A stretch of DNA of 64,000 bases from Nematostella vectensis (Eukaryota > Cnidaria > Anthozoa > Actiniaria > Edwardsiidae), in the NCBI RefSeq assembly GCF_932526225.1, contig NC_064036.1, forward strand, positions 7,819,519 to 7,883,518, read 5' to 3'. Positions 24,501 to 34,900 of this stretch are shown here, piece by piece (within the stretch, counting starts at the first letter, position 1; the number at the start of each line of letters is the position of its first letter). The position numbers were made by a program, and so were the translations under genes. Below the pieces are notes generated by a model that ran no database searches, was not told the origin of the DNA, and saw only the letters and a program-made list of their open reading frames with translations.

Positions 24501-25756
24501 AAATCAGTTGGTGTAACTGAAAGGTATAATAACTTTATCACAATTCGTTTCCAGTAGTTATGCCAGTATTTATTTATACATTGTTAAGTGTAGTGTGCAT
24601 CGGCCGACATACTGTAATTTAGCTTATGCTACAAAAGTATGAATAAACGATTATTATTATTATTATTATTACCTGGGAAACAAGCGTTTCTGAAGAGTTT
24701 CGTCGAAAATTTGAAGAAGCTCATTCCTTACTCTGCTTGTTCCAATATCCTGCGAGCTCTTGCCAATAATTTCCAACTAATAAACCAGCTTCCTGTCTTG
24801 TGGCACATTCAAACTCGCGGAATTACATTTGTCACTTTTTTATTGGTCAGCGGCTTGCGGAGAGGAGGCGTGATTAAACACCATTTTGGTGCTAGCCAAT
24901 AAAAACGCTTGAAGGATTTTGAATGACTGAAGAAAGATGGCGATTTAGCTGTTGGAACTCGACGGCGAAAGCTCAGCGCAGAATATTGAAAACCGCAGCG
25001 TAATTTCCCATGAAGCCCTTCGTTTTTCATGAAGCCCCTCGAAAGGCTCGTTACGCAGGCTACTAAAAGGCTCGTTTAATGGCGGTATGGGTTCGTCTCT
25101 TCCTCAGGCAACAAGCCTCTGCCGAAGTGCGTGGACAAGAGGAAGAAAAAGTGTCTGATGTACTCGCACTTCGTCGGCTACTGCCAGTCCAACAAGAAGT
25201 TCATGATGAGGAATTGCCCAGCGTCTTGTGGGTTCTGTGGTGAGCTCAAAAACATTTTCAGTAAAGGGGTTTTTCCCCCCTGGGGGCATGCGATCCCAAC
25301 CCCGGTGTCTCTAATTGGTGCTCAGAAAATCTCCAAGTTTCTGATAGGGGAAAACGATAATACGGCATCTCTTTCTTTGGTTTACAGCAATTCTAGTCTG
25401 CTTCTACTGTGTAGCCAGAAAGTCGATGTAGCAAAATACCCCCCCCCCCCTCCCTTGCCACTAACAAACACCCAAACCCAATTGATTTTAGAACAAACTC
25501 CCTCTAATCTTTTGCGGAGGCAATTTCCCTCGTGTGCTCCGTGAAGGGAACCTGAAAAGCCCAACGCTGATTGTGTCTTTCAGGATCTCCGCCAATTTTG
25601 AGTCCGAAAAACATGGCGTCAAGAATGGCAAATAAGGTGCGTACACCCTTGGGTATACTGTGGGTGTCATGCCACAGGTTACCCATTGCTGCATTGGGCA
25701 CCTGCGAAAATACGCGCCAGCTGTATGTGCAACACCTGTTGGTCCACCTGTGGTGA
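15578..25756 (+). CDS. Secreted protein with six ShK domains
   Basis: Exons: 15578-15674, 18906-19028, 19259-19291, 19591-19611, 21345-21455, 21695-21805, 22152-22295, 22517-22867, 22953-23066, 23536-23574, 25108-25239 and 25584-25756, for 482 residues if the last exon is right. Exon 1 encodes a signal peptide (Met, then a Leu/Ile-rich core to about residue 20). Six separate exons each encode one ShK module with six cysteines ending in the C-x3-C-x2-C pattern, at residues about 33-73, 91-128, 129-165, 166-213, 331-368 and 382-425. Exon 8 is a 117-residue Pro/Thr-rich, probably O-glycosylated, linker. All internal introns are phase 1. ShK modules occur in extracellular enzymes, mucin-like proteins and venom peptides; the size and mucin-like linker argue for a structural or matrix protein, but the function is not established. 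The tiny linker exons and the last exon are the weakest parts. Confidence 0.85.
17848..18892. repeat. 32-bp minisatellite, about 32 copies
   Basis: Tandem units of the type TTTGCGTGATGCAAGTGAGA plus about 12 more bases ending CGTGACTGA, imperfect, filling the 3' end of ShK-gene intron 1 to within 15 bp of the exon 2 acceptor. Minus-strand open frames through it are repeat artefacts. Confidence 0.95.
19640..21025. repeat. 40-bp minisatellite, about 34 copies
   Basis: Unit contains TATAGCTATAGCGCCACAAG and CGTATGACCGTAACAATGCA. Central copies are nearly identical, while the outer copies at both ends are degenerate, consistent with internal expansion. Each unit carries the palindrome TATAGCTATA or the variant TATAGTTATA. 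Lies in ShK-gene intron 4. Confidence 0.96.
21212..21321. repeat. 23-bp tandem repeat, five copies
   Basis: Unit CTATGACTAGATTTCTTAC plus CTAT, ending 24 bp before the exon 5 acceptor of the ShK gene. Confidence 0.92.
24155..24671 (+). mobile_element. 3' remnant of a CR1/L2/jockey-like non-LTR retrotransposon
   Basis: Encodes about 130 residues typical of the C-terminal end of a non-LTR reverse transcriptase (LIYCSLIRSVLEYAAPVWAS, then QRKAIRIIYP), followed by a short 3' UTR and an (ATT)n tail at 24651-24671, the classical end of this group. Heavily 5'-truncated, no catalytic core, sitting in the sense orientation in ShK-gene intron 10. A dead copy. Confidence 0.85.
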
Positions 25757-26133
25757 AAGAAAACATGGTGTACACGTCAAGGAGATGTCTTATGTGCTAG
25801 GACTATGAACCGTTTGAAATCATAACCTTTTTTTATAACCATTTTTTTTCCAATTGCATGTTATTCGAAAAAAAAAGATCGCCATATACGAAGTTTTAAC
25901 TAAGTTAGCTTGGCTGAACACGCGGAACGGAGATGCATTTGTTCTGATACGCTTTGACGGCTGTAGTATCAATCATATAACTTTGACACGGACGGTCTCA
26001 GTTGGTGTATCTTTCGGGTAAAGCTGAAGAAATAAGTGATGTCAATCCACATAGCAATCCAGACTATTTAAGGCGTCGGTCACTTCTTGGACCTTTCATT
26101 ACGTCTTGTCGGCGCTTTTAGGGAAAGTGAACG
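25757..26133. other. Intergenic between the ShK gene and the UPF0462 gene
   Basis: Short gap holding the ShK 3' UTR and the UPF0462 promoter. No canonical AATAAA seen for the ShK gene, which adds doubt about its last exon. Confidence 0.5.
26064..26073 (+). promoter_or_regulatory. TATA-like box of the UPF0462 gene
   Basis: CTATTTAAGG 60 bp before the ATG, well placed for a start site near 26095. Confidence 0.45.
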
Positions 26134-29099
26134 ATGACTCGGCTTCTTTGGTTTCTCGGCGTTATCTTTTTGGCAATGAACTCAGGGATATCCCAGTTCC
26201 AATGCCCCAAGGTACAAGCACGACAAGGTTTTAGAATTCGATACACCAAATTTTCTTTCTGTTACTGTTATAGAAGTAGAAACATGGTAATGGGAAATAG
26301 AAAAATGGCAATCGGAAATAGAAAGGTGGCAATGGGAAATAGAAAAATGGCAATGGGAAAAAAAATGGCAATGGGAAATAGGAAAATGGTAATGGGAAAT
26401 AGAAAAATGGCAATTGGAAATAGAAAGGTGGCAATGGGAAATAGAAAAATGGCAATGGGGAATAGAAAAATGGCAATGGGAAATAGAAAAATGGCAATGG
26501 GAAGTTCCTTTTCTCTTTTTGCAGAAATATGAGTTTGACATCAAGACCGAGTGGGACGGCAAAGCCATCTCCCATCAACCAATCAAAATCAAGCTGAGTG
26601 CTGCTGACAGCGCCAATGTGAGGCTAGAGGTCAGCGGTCCGTATTTTGGGGACCCGGCGCCGCCTTGTAAACCTGGGCCCTGCTGGCAGCTTTGGGATTA
26701 CGAAGGTGAGCCCAACTGATGCGTGGAGACTGGTGATAGGTTCCGCGGCTGTCCCGGATAGTAAATATCGCCGCTTAACAGACCCCGTTCATTGGTTCCA
26801 ATGTGGTCTTACTAAATATTAGGGTAGGGGGAACCGAGTAGGTGTCCATAAATACCTTCTTAAAAGTCCGCCTTTAAGGGGGGACGGTCCTTCTGAGCCC
26901 CCCTTGATCCGCGGCTGTTCCGTATAAAAAATATCGCGACCCCGTTAATTCGTTACCATTTTGTTTAGTCGCTGAGGTTTTCTTCCTTGGAGAGAAGGAA
27001 AAATACTTTGAACTGGAAGTAGCACCGTAAGTAGTTCATCGTTTTTCATTGTGTTTCTAATTGTTTCTTTCTGCTTTACAATAAACATTGAACTTGTTAT
27101 GGTTTTGAAATTGTTATTTTAGGGGTGGGCAACACTTGCTTCTTTTATTAAACGGCGTCAGAAAACCCTTCAAGGTAAGGCGTGTTTGATTCATCGGATT
27201 TCAACTAAACAGATTTGGCCTCCAATTACAATGCGAGAGATGACGAAGAAAAGCATGCAAACGACGATGACAGAAACAGGCGCGCATCTCGAGACCTTTT
27301 TACGCCTGTTTACGTGGACAGGCCAAAATGTTAGTTGGTACGTTAAGTACGAGCTACATGTCTTCATTCTGTTATTTGAGGCGACAGTGTTTAGCGTGTT
27401 CAGTCAGGATTTTTTTCCTTAAACCGCTACACCACGATGATAGAGTTTCTTCCAATCTTTCTGTTTCTTTTCACAGACTTAACTTTCACTCCTCCACACC
27501 ACGATGATAGAGTTTTCCCCAATCTTTCTGTTTCTTTTCCCAGACTAAACTTCCATTCCGCTACACCACGATGATAGTTCCCCGAATATTTCTGCTTCTC
27601 TTCACAGACTAAACTTCCAGTCCGCTACACCACGATGATAGAGTTTTCCCCAATCTTTCTGTTTCTTTTCACAGACTTAACTTTCACTCCTCCACACCAC
27701 GATGATAGAGTTTTCCCCAATCTTTCTGTTTCTTTTCACAGACTAAACTTCCATTCCGCTACACCACGATGATAGTTCCCCGAATATTTCTGCTTCTCTT
27801 CACAGACTAAACTTCCAGTCCGCTACACCACGATGATAGAGTTTTCCCCAATCTTTCTGTTTCTTTTCACAGACTTAACTTTCACTCCTCCACACCACGA
27901 TGATAGAGTTTTCCCCAATATTTCTGTTTCTTTTCACAGACTAAACTTCCAGTCCGCTACACCACGATGATAGTTCCCCCAATATTTCTACTTCTTTTCA
28001 CAGACTAAACTTCCAGTCCGCTACACCACGATGATAGAGTTTTCCCCAATCTTTCTGTTTCTTTTCACAGACTAAACTTCCATTCCGGTACACCACGATG
28101 ATAGTTCCCCCAATATTTCTGCTTCTTTTCACAGACTAAACTTCCAGTCCGCTACACCACGATGATAGAGTTTTCCCAAATCTTTCTGTTTCTTTTCACA
28201 GACTAAACTTCCATTCCGCCACACCACGATGATAGTTTCCCCCAATATTTCTGCTTCTTTTCACAGACTAAACTTCCACTCCGCTACACCACGATGATAG
28301 AGTTTTCCCCACATCTCTCTGCTTTTTATCACAGACTAAACTTCCACCCCCCTACACCACGATAATAGTTTCCTCCAATATTTCTGCTTCTTTTCACAGA
28401 CTAAACTTCCACTCCGCTACACCGCCACGATTGACCAATCAGCGAAGACCTGGGCTGGCAATGCTACCATTCCCCTGGAGTACTTTCCCCCAGGGGTTCG
28501 CAAGATCAACGCGTATGCCATTCATGGCACCGGCGCTCAGCGCACCTACCAGTCACTGTACCCAGCGGACAAAAGTCTGTCCGGACCAGACTTGTAAGTA
28601 GCAGTTTGTCCGATATTCAACCGACACTTTTTTTTACCGAGTACAATTTTCTTGTAGTTGCAATGAGTAAATTGATGAATGCGTTCAATCGGGCTTTTTA
28701 ACATGCTATGATCTGTTCAACATGCGACTTAGATTTCTACATTAACGGAAAGATGTTCGCTGACATTTTTAGGTCAGTATTTCACTTAAATCCCTCCAGG
28801 CCTGTTTTTTATGGCGGTGAACTGACTTTTTTTTATCTTGAAGAACATAAGCTAAGGATTTGTGATATAACGCAGCCCGTTAGGCCTCTGCCCTTTGTAT
28901 CTGAATTTGTATTTTATTTATATATTATTGTTTGTCACCAAAAGAAAACAGGTGATCTAAACAATGACAATATACTGATGTGTCGCTGCTATTCTTTTCT
29001 TCTTTCAGTCACGCGCTTCAGTTTTTCAAAGATTTTGACTTCAAATCCATGTTTACTTCCGGTTGGAATCAAGGTCCTCCCTCTGCCTACTGGGTCTAG
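26134..29099 (+). CDS. C4orf33: UPF0462 (C4orf33-type) protein with a signal peptide
   Basis: Exons: 26134-26211, 26525-26705, 26969-27026, 27123-27174, 28400-28593 and 29009-29099; phases close to a 217-residue protein. It follows the UPF0462 family, whose function is unknown, along its length: TEWDGKAISHQPI, GPYFGDPAPP, LWDYEGVAEVFFLG, YFELEVAPGGQHLLLLL, then TWAGNATIPLEYFPPGV, FAIHG-like NAYAIHGTG, SLYPADKS and FKDFDFKSM near the end. Exon 1 adds a hydrophobic leader (MTRLLWFLGVIFLAMNSG) absent from the human protein, so this form is probably secreted. Two cysteines in PPCKPGPCW are also unlike the human protein and fit an oxidising compartment. Intron 4 contains a tandem array of copies of the exon 5 acceptor. 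AATAAA lies at 29436. Confidence 0.92.
26280..26503. repeat. 20-bp minisatellite in UPF0462 intron 1
   Basis: About eleven copies of AATGGGAAATAGAAAAATGG and one-base variants, ending just before the pyrimidine tract of exon 2. Confidence 0.93.
26735..26968 (+). repeat. Duplicated 3' end of UPF0462 intron 2
   Basis: About 70 bp at 26742-26815 (CCGCGGCTGTCCCGGATAGT onward to the GACCCCGTT block) recur, diverged, at 26903-26968, where the second copy ends in the functional acceptor TTTGTTTAG. In the first copy the equivalent position has lost the AG. Confidence 0.7.
27424..28432 (+). repeat. Array of 14 extra copies of the UPF0462 exon 5 acceptor and exon start
   Basis: Units of about 64-67 bp, each containing a pyrimidine tract, CACAG (one copy CCCAG), and ACTAAACTTCCA plus the next codons of exon 5, then ACCACGATGATAG. 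The final, functional acceptor ends at 28399 and is followed by the true exon. Long (GATAGAGTTTTCC) and short (GATAGTTCCCC) unit variants alternate, showing a higher-order repeat. Read from any decoy acceptor, the exon frame soon reaches a TAA or other stop within about one unit. Confidence 0.93.
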
Positions 29100-29120
29100 T
29101 CACGTGGTCGTCATGGTATA

Positions 29121-29195
29121 GTCACGTGACTACGCTGCGCTAAGTGGTCACGTGACAGTCCCGTGACTACGCTGTGCTTAGTGGGCACGTGACGA
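29121..29195. promoter_or_regulatory. CACGTG repeat cluster just past the UPF0462 stop
   Basis: GTCACGTGAC occurs perfectly at 29121-29130 and 29147-29156, with related sites at about 29099-29106 and 29184-29193, inside a 26- to 37-bp imperfect repeat carrying GACTACGCTG. The decamer matches E-box/CLEAR-type bHLH-zip sites; use here is unproven. Confidence 0.45.
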
Positions 29196-29435
29196 ATGCC
29201 ACAATTCCGACGTTTCTAGAAATGTAGTGGTTAAATCAAGTAATGAGAGCTAAAACTATATATAGTATATATTTGCTTTTGCAAGGACTTTATTAAACGC
29301 TTTTGGTGCAAATATGTAAAATGTATAAGGGGAAATATTTATCTAATACCAGTATTCTGGAGGATATTGTGAAATGCAAGTAATTTACTTGTATTTCGCT
29401 TGACTATTGCACTTTTGAATACATATTATTATCAA

Positions 29436-29441
29436 AATAAA
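29436..29441 (+). terminator. UPF0462 poly(A) signal
   Basis: AATAAA 337 nt downstream of the stop codon, in AT-rich sequence. Confidence 0.5.
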
Positions 29442-30344
29442 ATATCAAAAAAACTATTGGATAATTATGTGAACGCACCCATGAATAACATTCCATCAAT
29501 GATAAACGCATCATACGAGTCTAGAGTAGTGATATATAGTGATTGAAAATTATACACCAATTTCAAATAACACTCGGAAATAACACTCGGAATCCATGTG
29601 TTGTAACCCATAATTGGTAGCGTATAAATGGCTGAATTCAGTACTCAGAAAGCCATGTGAAACGTTTTAGAGGTATATTAAAAAAAGCTAGTTTTCCAAT
29701 CATGGGTTGGTCTTTCGCTCATTTATTTGATAGCCGCGCGCTAAATACAAAATGCAAAGTTTGAGCAGATAGCAAGTAGTACATCTTGCTTTGGAAAGTT
29801 ATGCTTCGAGGTTGACATGGCTTATGGTGCATTCTTTCTATTAAATAAAATGAGACCTAATCTGGCCAGCTGTCAGCCACTTTGTTGCCATAACACTTCC
29901 CAGCCTACCGGTCTCTACGTTGTCATAAGTCATGTTATAAGTGGTTCATGATTGTGTTTCATCATGTACCTGTCAAGAAAAGTTTTCATGACGCTTTATA
30001 TAGCTGTCAATCGGGCTATAATGCCGTGTATAGATCTCGGTCACTAATGTCATTCTTAATATAGCTGTCAATCACTGTACTGACATGCTTCAGTAGCTGT
30101 CAATCACTGTACTGACATGCTTCAGTAGCTGTCAATCACTGTATTGTCATGTTTCATATAGCTGTAAATTAACGTATTGTCATACTGCTATAGCTATTAT
30201 TCATCTACTTTTGGATAAAGTTGATATAGCTGTCGATAACTAAACTGTGATGACGCCCCATATGACCCTTTTTCAGTCTGTCAATCATTGCTTGTCAATC
30301 AAGCAGTTCCATGATTCCCTTATTGATCACTAGTTGGCCCTTAC
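29442..30344. other. Intergenic between convergent UPF0462 and NEURL4
   Basis: No gene recognised. At 30060-30180 a unit of about 34 bp (TAGCTGTCAATCACTGTA plus CTGACATGCTTCAG) is repeated three to four times. Confidence 0.55.
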
Positions 30345-30510
30345 TGATGGTGTTGGGGAAGCTGAGCTTGTCTGGTGCAATGCTGTTCACACCTGTGTAG
30401 TCAGATTTTGGTGACAAATGGTGATCTATTTGTTCATAACTTCTTGTGAGTTATGGTGCTATCGAGAATTATATGTAAGCCAGGTTTTCCACCAGTAAAT
30501 TCTCTTCAGT
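30345..30510 (-). pseudogene. Displaced copy of NEURL4 exon 9 start and its intron
   Basis: Nearly identical to about 41360-41500: it carries the acceptor TACACAG, the first codons of NEURL4 exon 9 (SIAPDKLSFPNTI region) and roughly 90 bp of the preceding intron. The exon body is missing. Presence of intron sequence shows a DNA-level copy, now about 1.4 kb beyond the NEURL4 stop codon. Confidence 0.88.
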
Positions 30511-30657
30511 AACAAGTTTGATCTTTTATTTTTACAATTTTTATTCACTTTGGTACATTAATATTATTATTCATAAATTCTTGTGCAAATAAAACCAGAG
30601 GGTTTCTCTCGAACTCAACAGGCAACAAGTTCTGCGAGGAGCAAATACTTGTTGCAA

Positions 30658-30801
30658 TAGGCCATTCCAGCTATAAGCATGCGCGCGCACTCACCATGGA
30701 AACCTACCTGGTGCAAGCTTAAAAATGCGCGCGCTGCATTCTGGTAGTTGAGGTAGGTTTCTATGGTAATGCGCGTGCAAACTTATACCTGGAATGGCCT
30801 A
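30658..30801. mobile_element. MITE copy 1, TIR TAGGCCATTCCAG
   Basis: Almost entirely one long imperfect inverted repeat with TAGGCCATTCCAGCTATAAG at one end and its complement at the other, internal GGTAGTTGAGGTAGGTTTC and CG-rich GCGCGC blocks. TA at both ends would suit a TA-target superfamily. A second copy is at 40368-40539. Confidence 0.85.
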
Positions 30802-31192
30802 TTGTTGCAATAAAATATAGTGCGACGCGCGCTACCATCGCCACCTTGGGTAGTTTCTTAAGAAAACCTTGTAATGGTGGCCAGGGTAGCACGTATCTCT
30901 ACTATTATTTTAGCGTCAACTTATAATATATTCATGTTGAACCAATTCATCTCACTAAAGTTTTCGTATTCAATTATGTCTTACATTGGAGACTGTCTCC
31001 TTACCTTATCTCTGCTGTGACCAAAAAAGTGATCTGTATTCTGGCAATAAGTGTGCTTATGTGTCTTAACAGACCCTTAGGTATCTAAGCACACTTCAGT
31101 TATTATCCCTTTGGTGACCTAGAATAGTATGACCACAAAAGTTCTAATGTATTCGTAGAGTAACCACAACATTTAAAACTAATGGTATATGT

Positions 31193-31912
31193 AGGGTGAC
31201 TATAGGTTGTCCCATGCCATCTGTAGGGTGACAACAGGGTGTCCTATGATAGCTGTAGAGTGGCCACGTGTCCCATGGTATCTTGTTAGGTGAACACACG
31301 GTGTCTTATGGTACATCTAGGGTGACAACAGGGTGTTCTATGATAGCTGTAGGGTGACCACTGGGTGTTCTATAATATCTGTAGGGTGGCAACAAAGTGT
31401 CCCATGGTATCTTGTTAGGTGATCACATGGTTTCGTTCATCTAGGGTGACAACAGGGTGTCCTATGACAGCTGTAGGGTGGCCAAGTGTCCCATGGTATC
31501 TTGTTAGGTGAACACATGGTGTCGTATATCTAGGGTGACAACAGGGTGTCCTATGATATCTGTAGGGTGGCCAAGTGTCCCATGGTATCTTGTTAGGTGA
31601 ACACATGGTGTCGTATATCTAGGGTGACAACAGGGTGTCCTATGATATCTGTAGGGTGACCACGTGTCCCATGGTATCTTGTTAGGTGAACACATGGTGT
31701 CTAATGGTACATCTAGGGTGACAACAGGGTGTCATAAGATATCTGTAGGGTGGCCACGTGTCCCATGGTATCTTGTTAGGTGAACACATGGTGTCTAATG
31801 GTACATCTAGGGTGACAACAGGGTGTCCTATGATAGCTGTAGGGTGAGCCGGGTGCTCTCTCAGTTATCTGTAGTATAACAACTGGGTGTTTCATTAGAT
31901 CTATAGGGTGAT
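31193..31912. repeat. Minisatellite abutting the NEURL4 stop codon
   Basis: Repeated GTAGGGTGACCACGTGTCCC, ATGGTATCTTGTTAGGTGAA and CATCTAGGGTGACAACAGGG blocks in units of about 90 bp. It starts immediately after the NEURL4 coding end, so it probably forms part of the 3' UTR. Short minus-strand open frames in it are artefacts. Confidence 0.9.
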
Positions 31913-31914
31913 TT

Positions 31915-34900
31915 TCAAGTAGGGTCAATCTTAATAAGAAGCGCCGCCAGCAGCACCGTGCCCTTCTCCTTGATATACCACTCCAGATCTGGAGTGTCGA
32001 GGTTGTGATCTGACACTGCTTCATTGCTGCTGAGATCACAGCACGACGACTGGCCAGTGCAGTAGGACCCAGGCTTCACTCGGACAAGGAAAGCAACTTG
32101 TGCGTTACAGAGTGTGCCAGTAGGGCCATCTCGAAACCTAACAAAAGATAAGGCAGGTATTATTAGCAAGACAAGGAGTAATGCAATAGCTACACCACCT
32201 GTTGTTGGTGGAGCTAAGAGTTAGATTGGGCTTTGCCTTTAGCCGGCTAACTTGTGCGAATGGGAGAGGGGTATAAGTGGTTGGTCATGTTTGGGGCTAC
32301 TTGCTACTCACGAGTCGTGTATTTTATTGGTTGTTTAAAGCGGCATTGTCCCAAGTTTACTTTCGGGCGATTACGTAACAATCTCCGATGATATTAAACG
32401 GAGAACGCGAAAAATATATCAAAATTGTTAAAGCAGTGTGTCTATTGGAAGTTTCTTTGAAAGTAATGAATAATTTAGAGCGGATGGCCTTATAGATTAT
32501 AGCGGTTTCTGATAAATTCTTTTGTCTCTTAACGGTTGAGGTTTTTGTCGGCTCTCGGGGAGTAGTGACTATGCCGCTTTAAGGGTTCATGCGTAAGCGT
32601 GCTATGCGTGTTACCTTGTTAAGTTCTGGGTGGAACTACATATAGCACACTTGACAGAAGGCGAAATCATCAGCTGAGGAGTCTCGTTCTCCTTATTAAA
32701 ATTTTTTTTGCTGCTTTGACGACGTCTTCTCGAATCTTCAAAATGGATTAAAAGACATGTTTAGGAAAAGAAATGGATCAATAACCTTTCTATGTATCAG
32801 GTTTAGCAAATTTCATCAGGGGCGGATCTAGGACTGGGCCGAGCGGGCCCCGCCCCCCTATTTTCAGACATTTGGTTAAAAAATAACAAAAAATAATCAA
32901 TGGAAGAACATTGAATAGGGCCCCTTTTCTTGAAACCCTTGCTTGCCCCCCCTTCCTTTTTGGAGATCCTGCATTTGCCCCTGTTCATCTCCATATCAAC
33001 TCCTCCCTGTGTACTCACCCGGTATAAGTAGATCCCCTGTGTCGAGTATGCGGCGAATGCTGCCGGTCTGTGTCCCGTAGAATGCCACATGCCATTTTTC
33101 CAGTACTTGCAAGGACTGCACTCTTGGAGGAAGTCTAAATGACAAGAATATGCCAGGAAAGAAATTTAACTGTGTCACTAAAGAAGATTTCGATCAAGCA
33201 ACGGGGGAATGGAAAATTCAGAATGGTGGTGGTGGTGGTGGTGGTGGGGGTGGGGGGGGGGATTTGGTAGGGGTTTTTTCAGTGCTCATTACACAGGGCA
33301 GAAACCCAGCCTATTCGTTGCCAAGCAAATCAGGACTTAATTAGTAGAATAAGTCTACTGTACAAAGACTGTACCAGTCTGGGATTGACGCCCTTGTGCT
33401 TACCCTAACGCAAACTGGCACCATCCGAGAGGCAGCGCATAGCGTCTTTGGGGATCGCCGCTGACCTCGTATTCTTTCTCACTGCGGGAGACGCGGCACG
33501 TTTGACAGTAGCATATGTTTGCTTTTGACTCGTGGTTGAAGTAACCATCTGGAAGACACAGCAGCCCCAAAAGGTTGGATCATAATAGGACGCTAAAAGT
33601 CTTGTGTTTGGTCATTTCTAATTGTTGAAGGTGGGAAGCGGTCATTTGAAGGAATGCGCTTATTCAATATTTTAAGCCTTATAGAAAAAAAAGATGCGGT
33701 TGGAGGGGCGCTTGAAAGGAACACTTATACGGTACGTTCAAGTTGATACGCAGAAGCCAGATGGCTAGATTGTAAGAATGAGGGTGTACAGAAGTGCTTC
33801 CGTGTTAACACCAATTCTTATCGCACTCACCTGGTATAGCGAGACTTTGTCGGAATCGATCGCACATTTGCCTGTATTCGCAAGTGCTCTTGGACCGCTC
33901 CTCTGCTGACACAACACCACGTCCGATTATTAGAAGTTATACTATATGCTAACTTATCCTACTCCATTAAATAAAGTCTCCTTACATTCGATAAAACGGC
34001 TTGAAAATGTTGTACCATGTAACCTGTGAGCTATTACTCCGAAACGCGAAACATAAGGAAACACCAAAGCCCTTTCTCGGCTTTTGCCGCAAAGTTGCTT
34101 ACGGACGTAATACCATATTGTCTTCCAGTTTACAAGCCTACAAATTTTGTAAAATGCATCATCATCAGCACCATCATCACCAATCGTTTAGGATATTATC
34201 ACCATTGTCATCACCAATCATCAATGACATCATATTCTTCAACAATCATCAATGTCATCATCAACCATCATCATCTTTATCATCGATCATCAATGTTATT
34301 ATCATCGTCATCACCAATCATCAATGACACCATCGTCATCGTCAACATCAATATTGTACGACGCCAATTACATCGCCATTTTACATCGCTTAATACAGTC
34401 ACACAAAGCATCAATTTCCATCGGCAAATTCAAGCGAGTAACTGAGTACTTTTAATCGGATATTGTTACTCAAGTGTCGGACCTCAATGGCAGATGGTAA
34501 TTCGGAATTTTGTTCTTGAAACACATGGTTATACTTTCAAATGTTAACAATGACAAAGGAGTGGCTTAGCGGCATTCTTTAATAGTCCGACCAGGAGTCT
34601 CCATAGAGGCGCTCACCTGTTCCCCTGGCAAGTTTCTCCTCACTAGCGACCTCACCCCCGCGCTGCCCCTGCTCAACTGTCGTTACTATGGAAACCTCTT
34701 GACAGCTTCCGTACAAGTCGACCACCATGTGAGGCTTGGCCGGCAGGTCCTCAGCGACCACGCCTTGGTCCTCGCCGTTGACAAAAACATGAAGCCTGGC
34801 ACTAGTGTCGATCATCAGGCCCACGGTATCACCAACACGAAGATCATCAAGCCCTCGACCCAGGCCTTCGAAGACCTGAAAGACACAGGGAGAATAAAAT

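Noticed and set aside
34001..34455. His-rich plus-strand open frames
   Set aside because: Translation of ATC/CAT triplet repeats within a NEURL4 intron.
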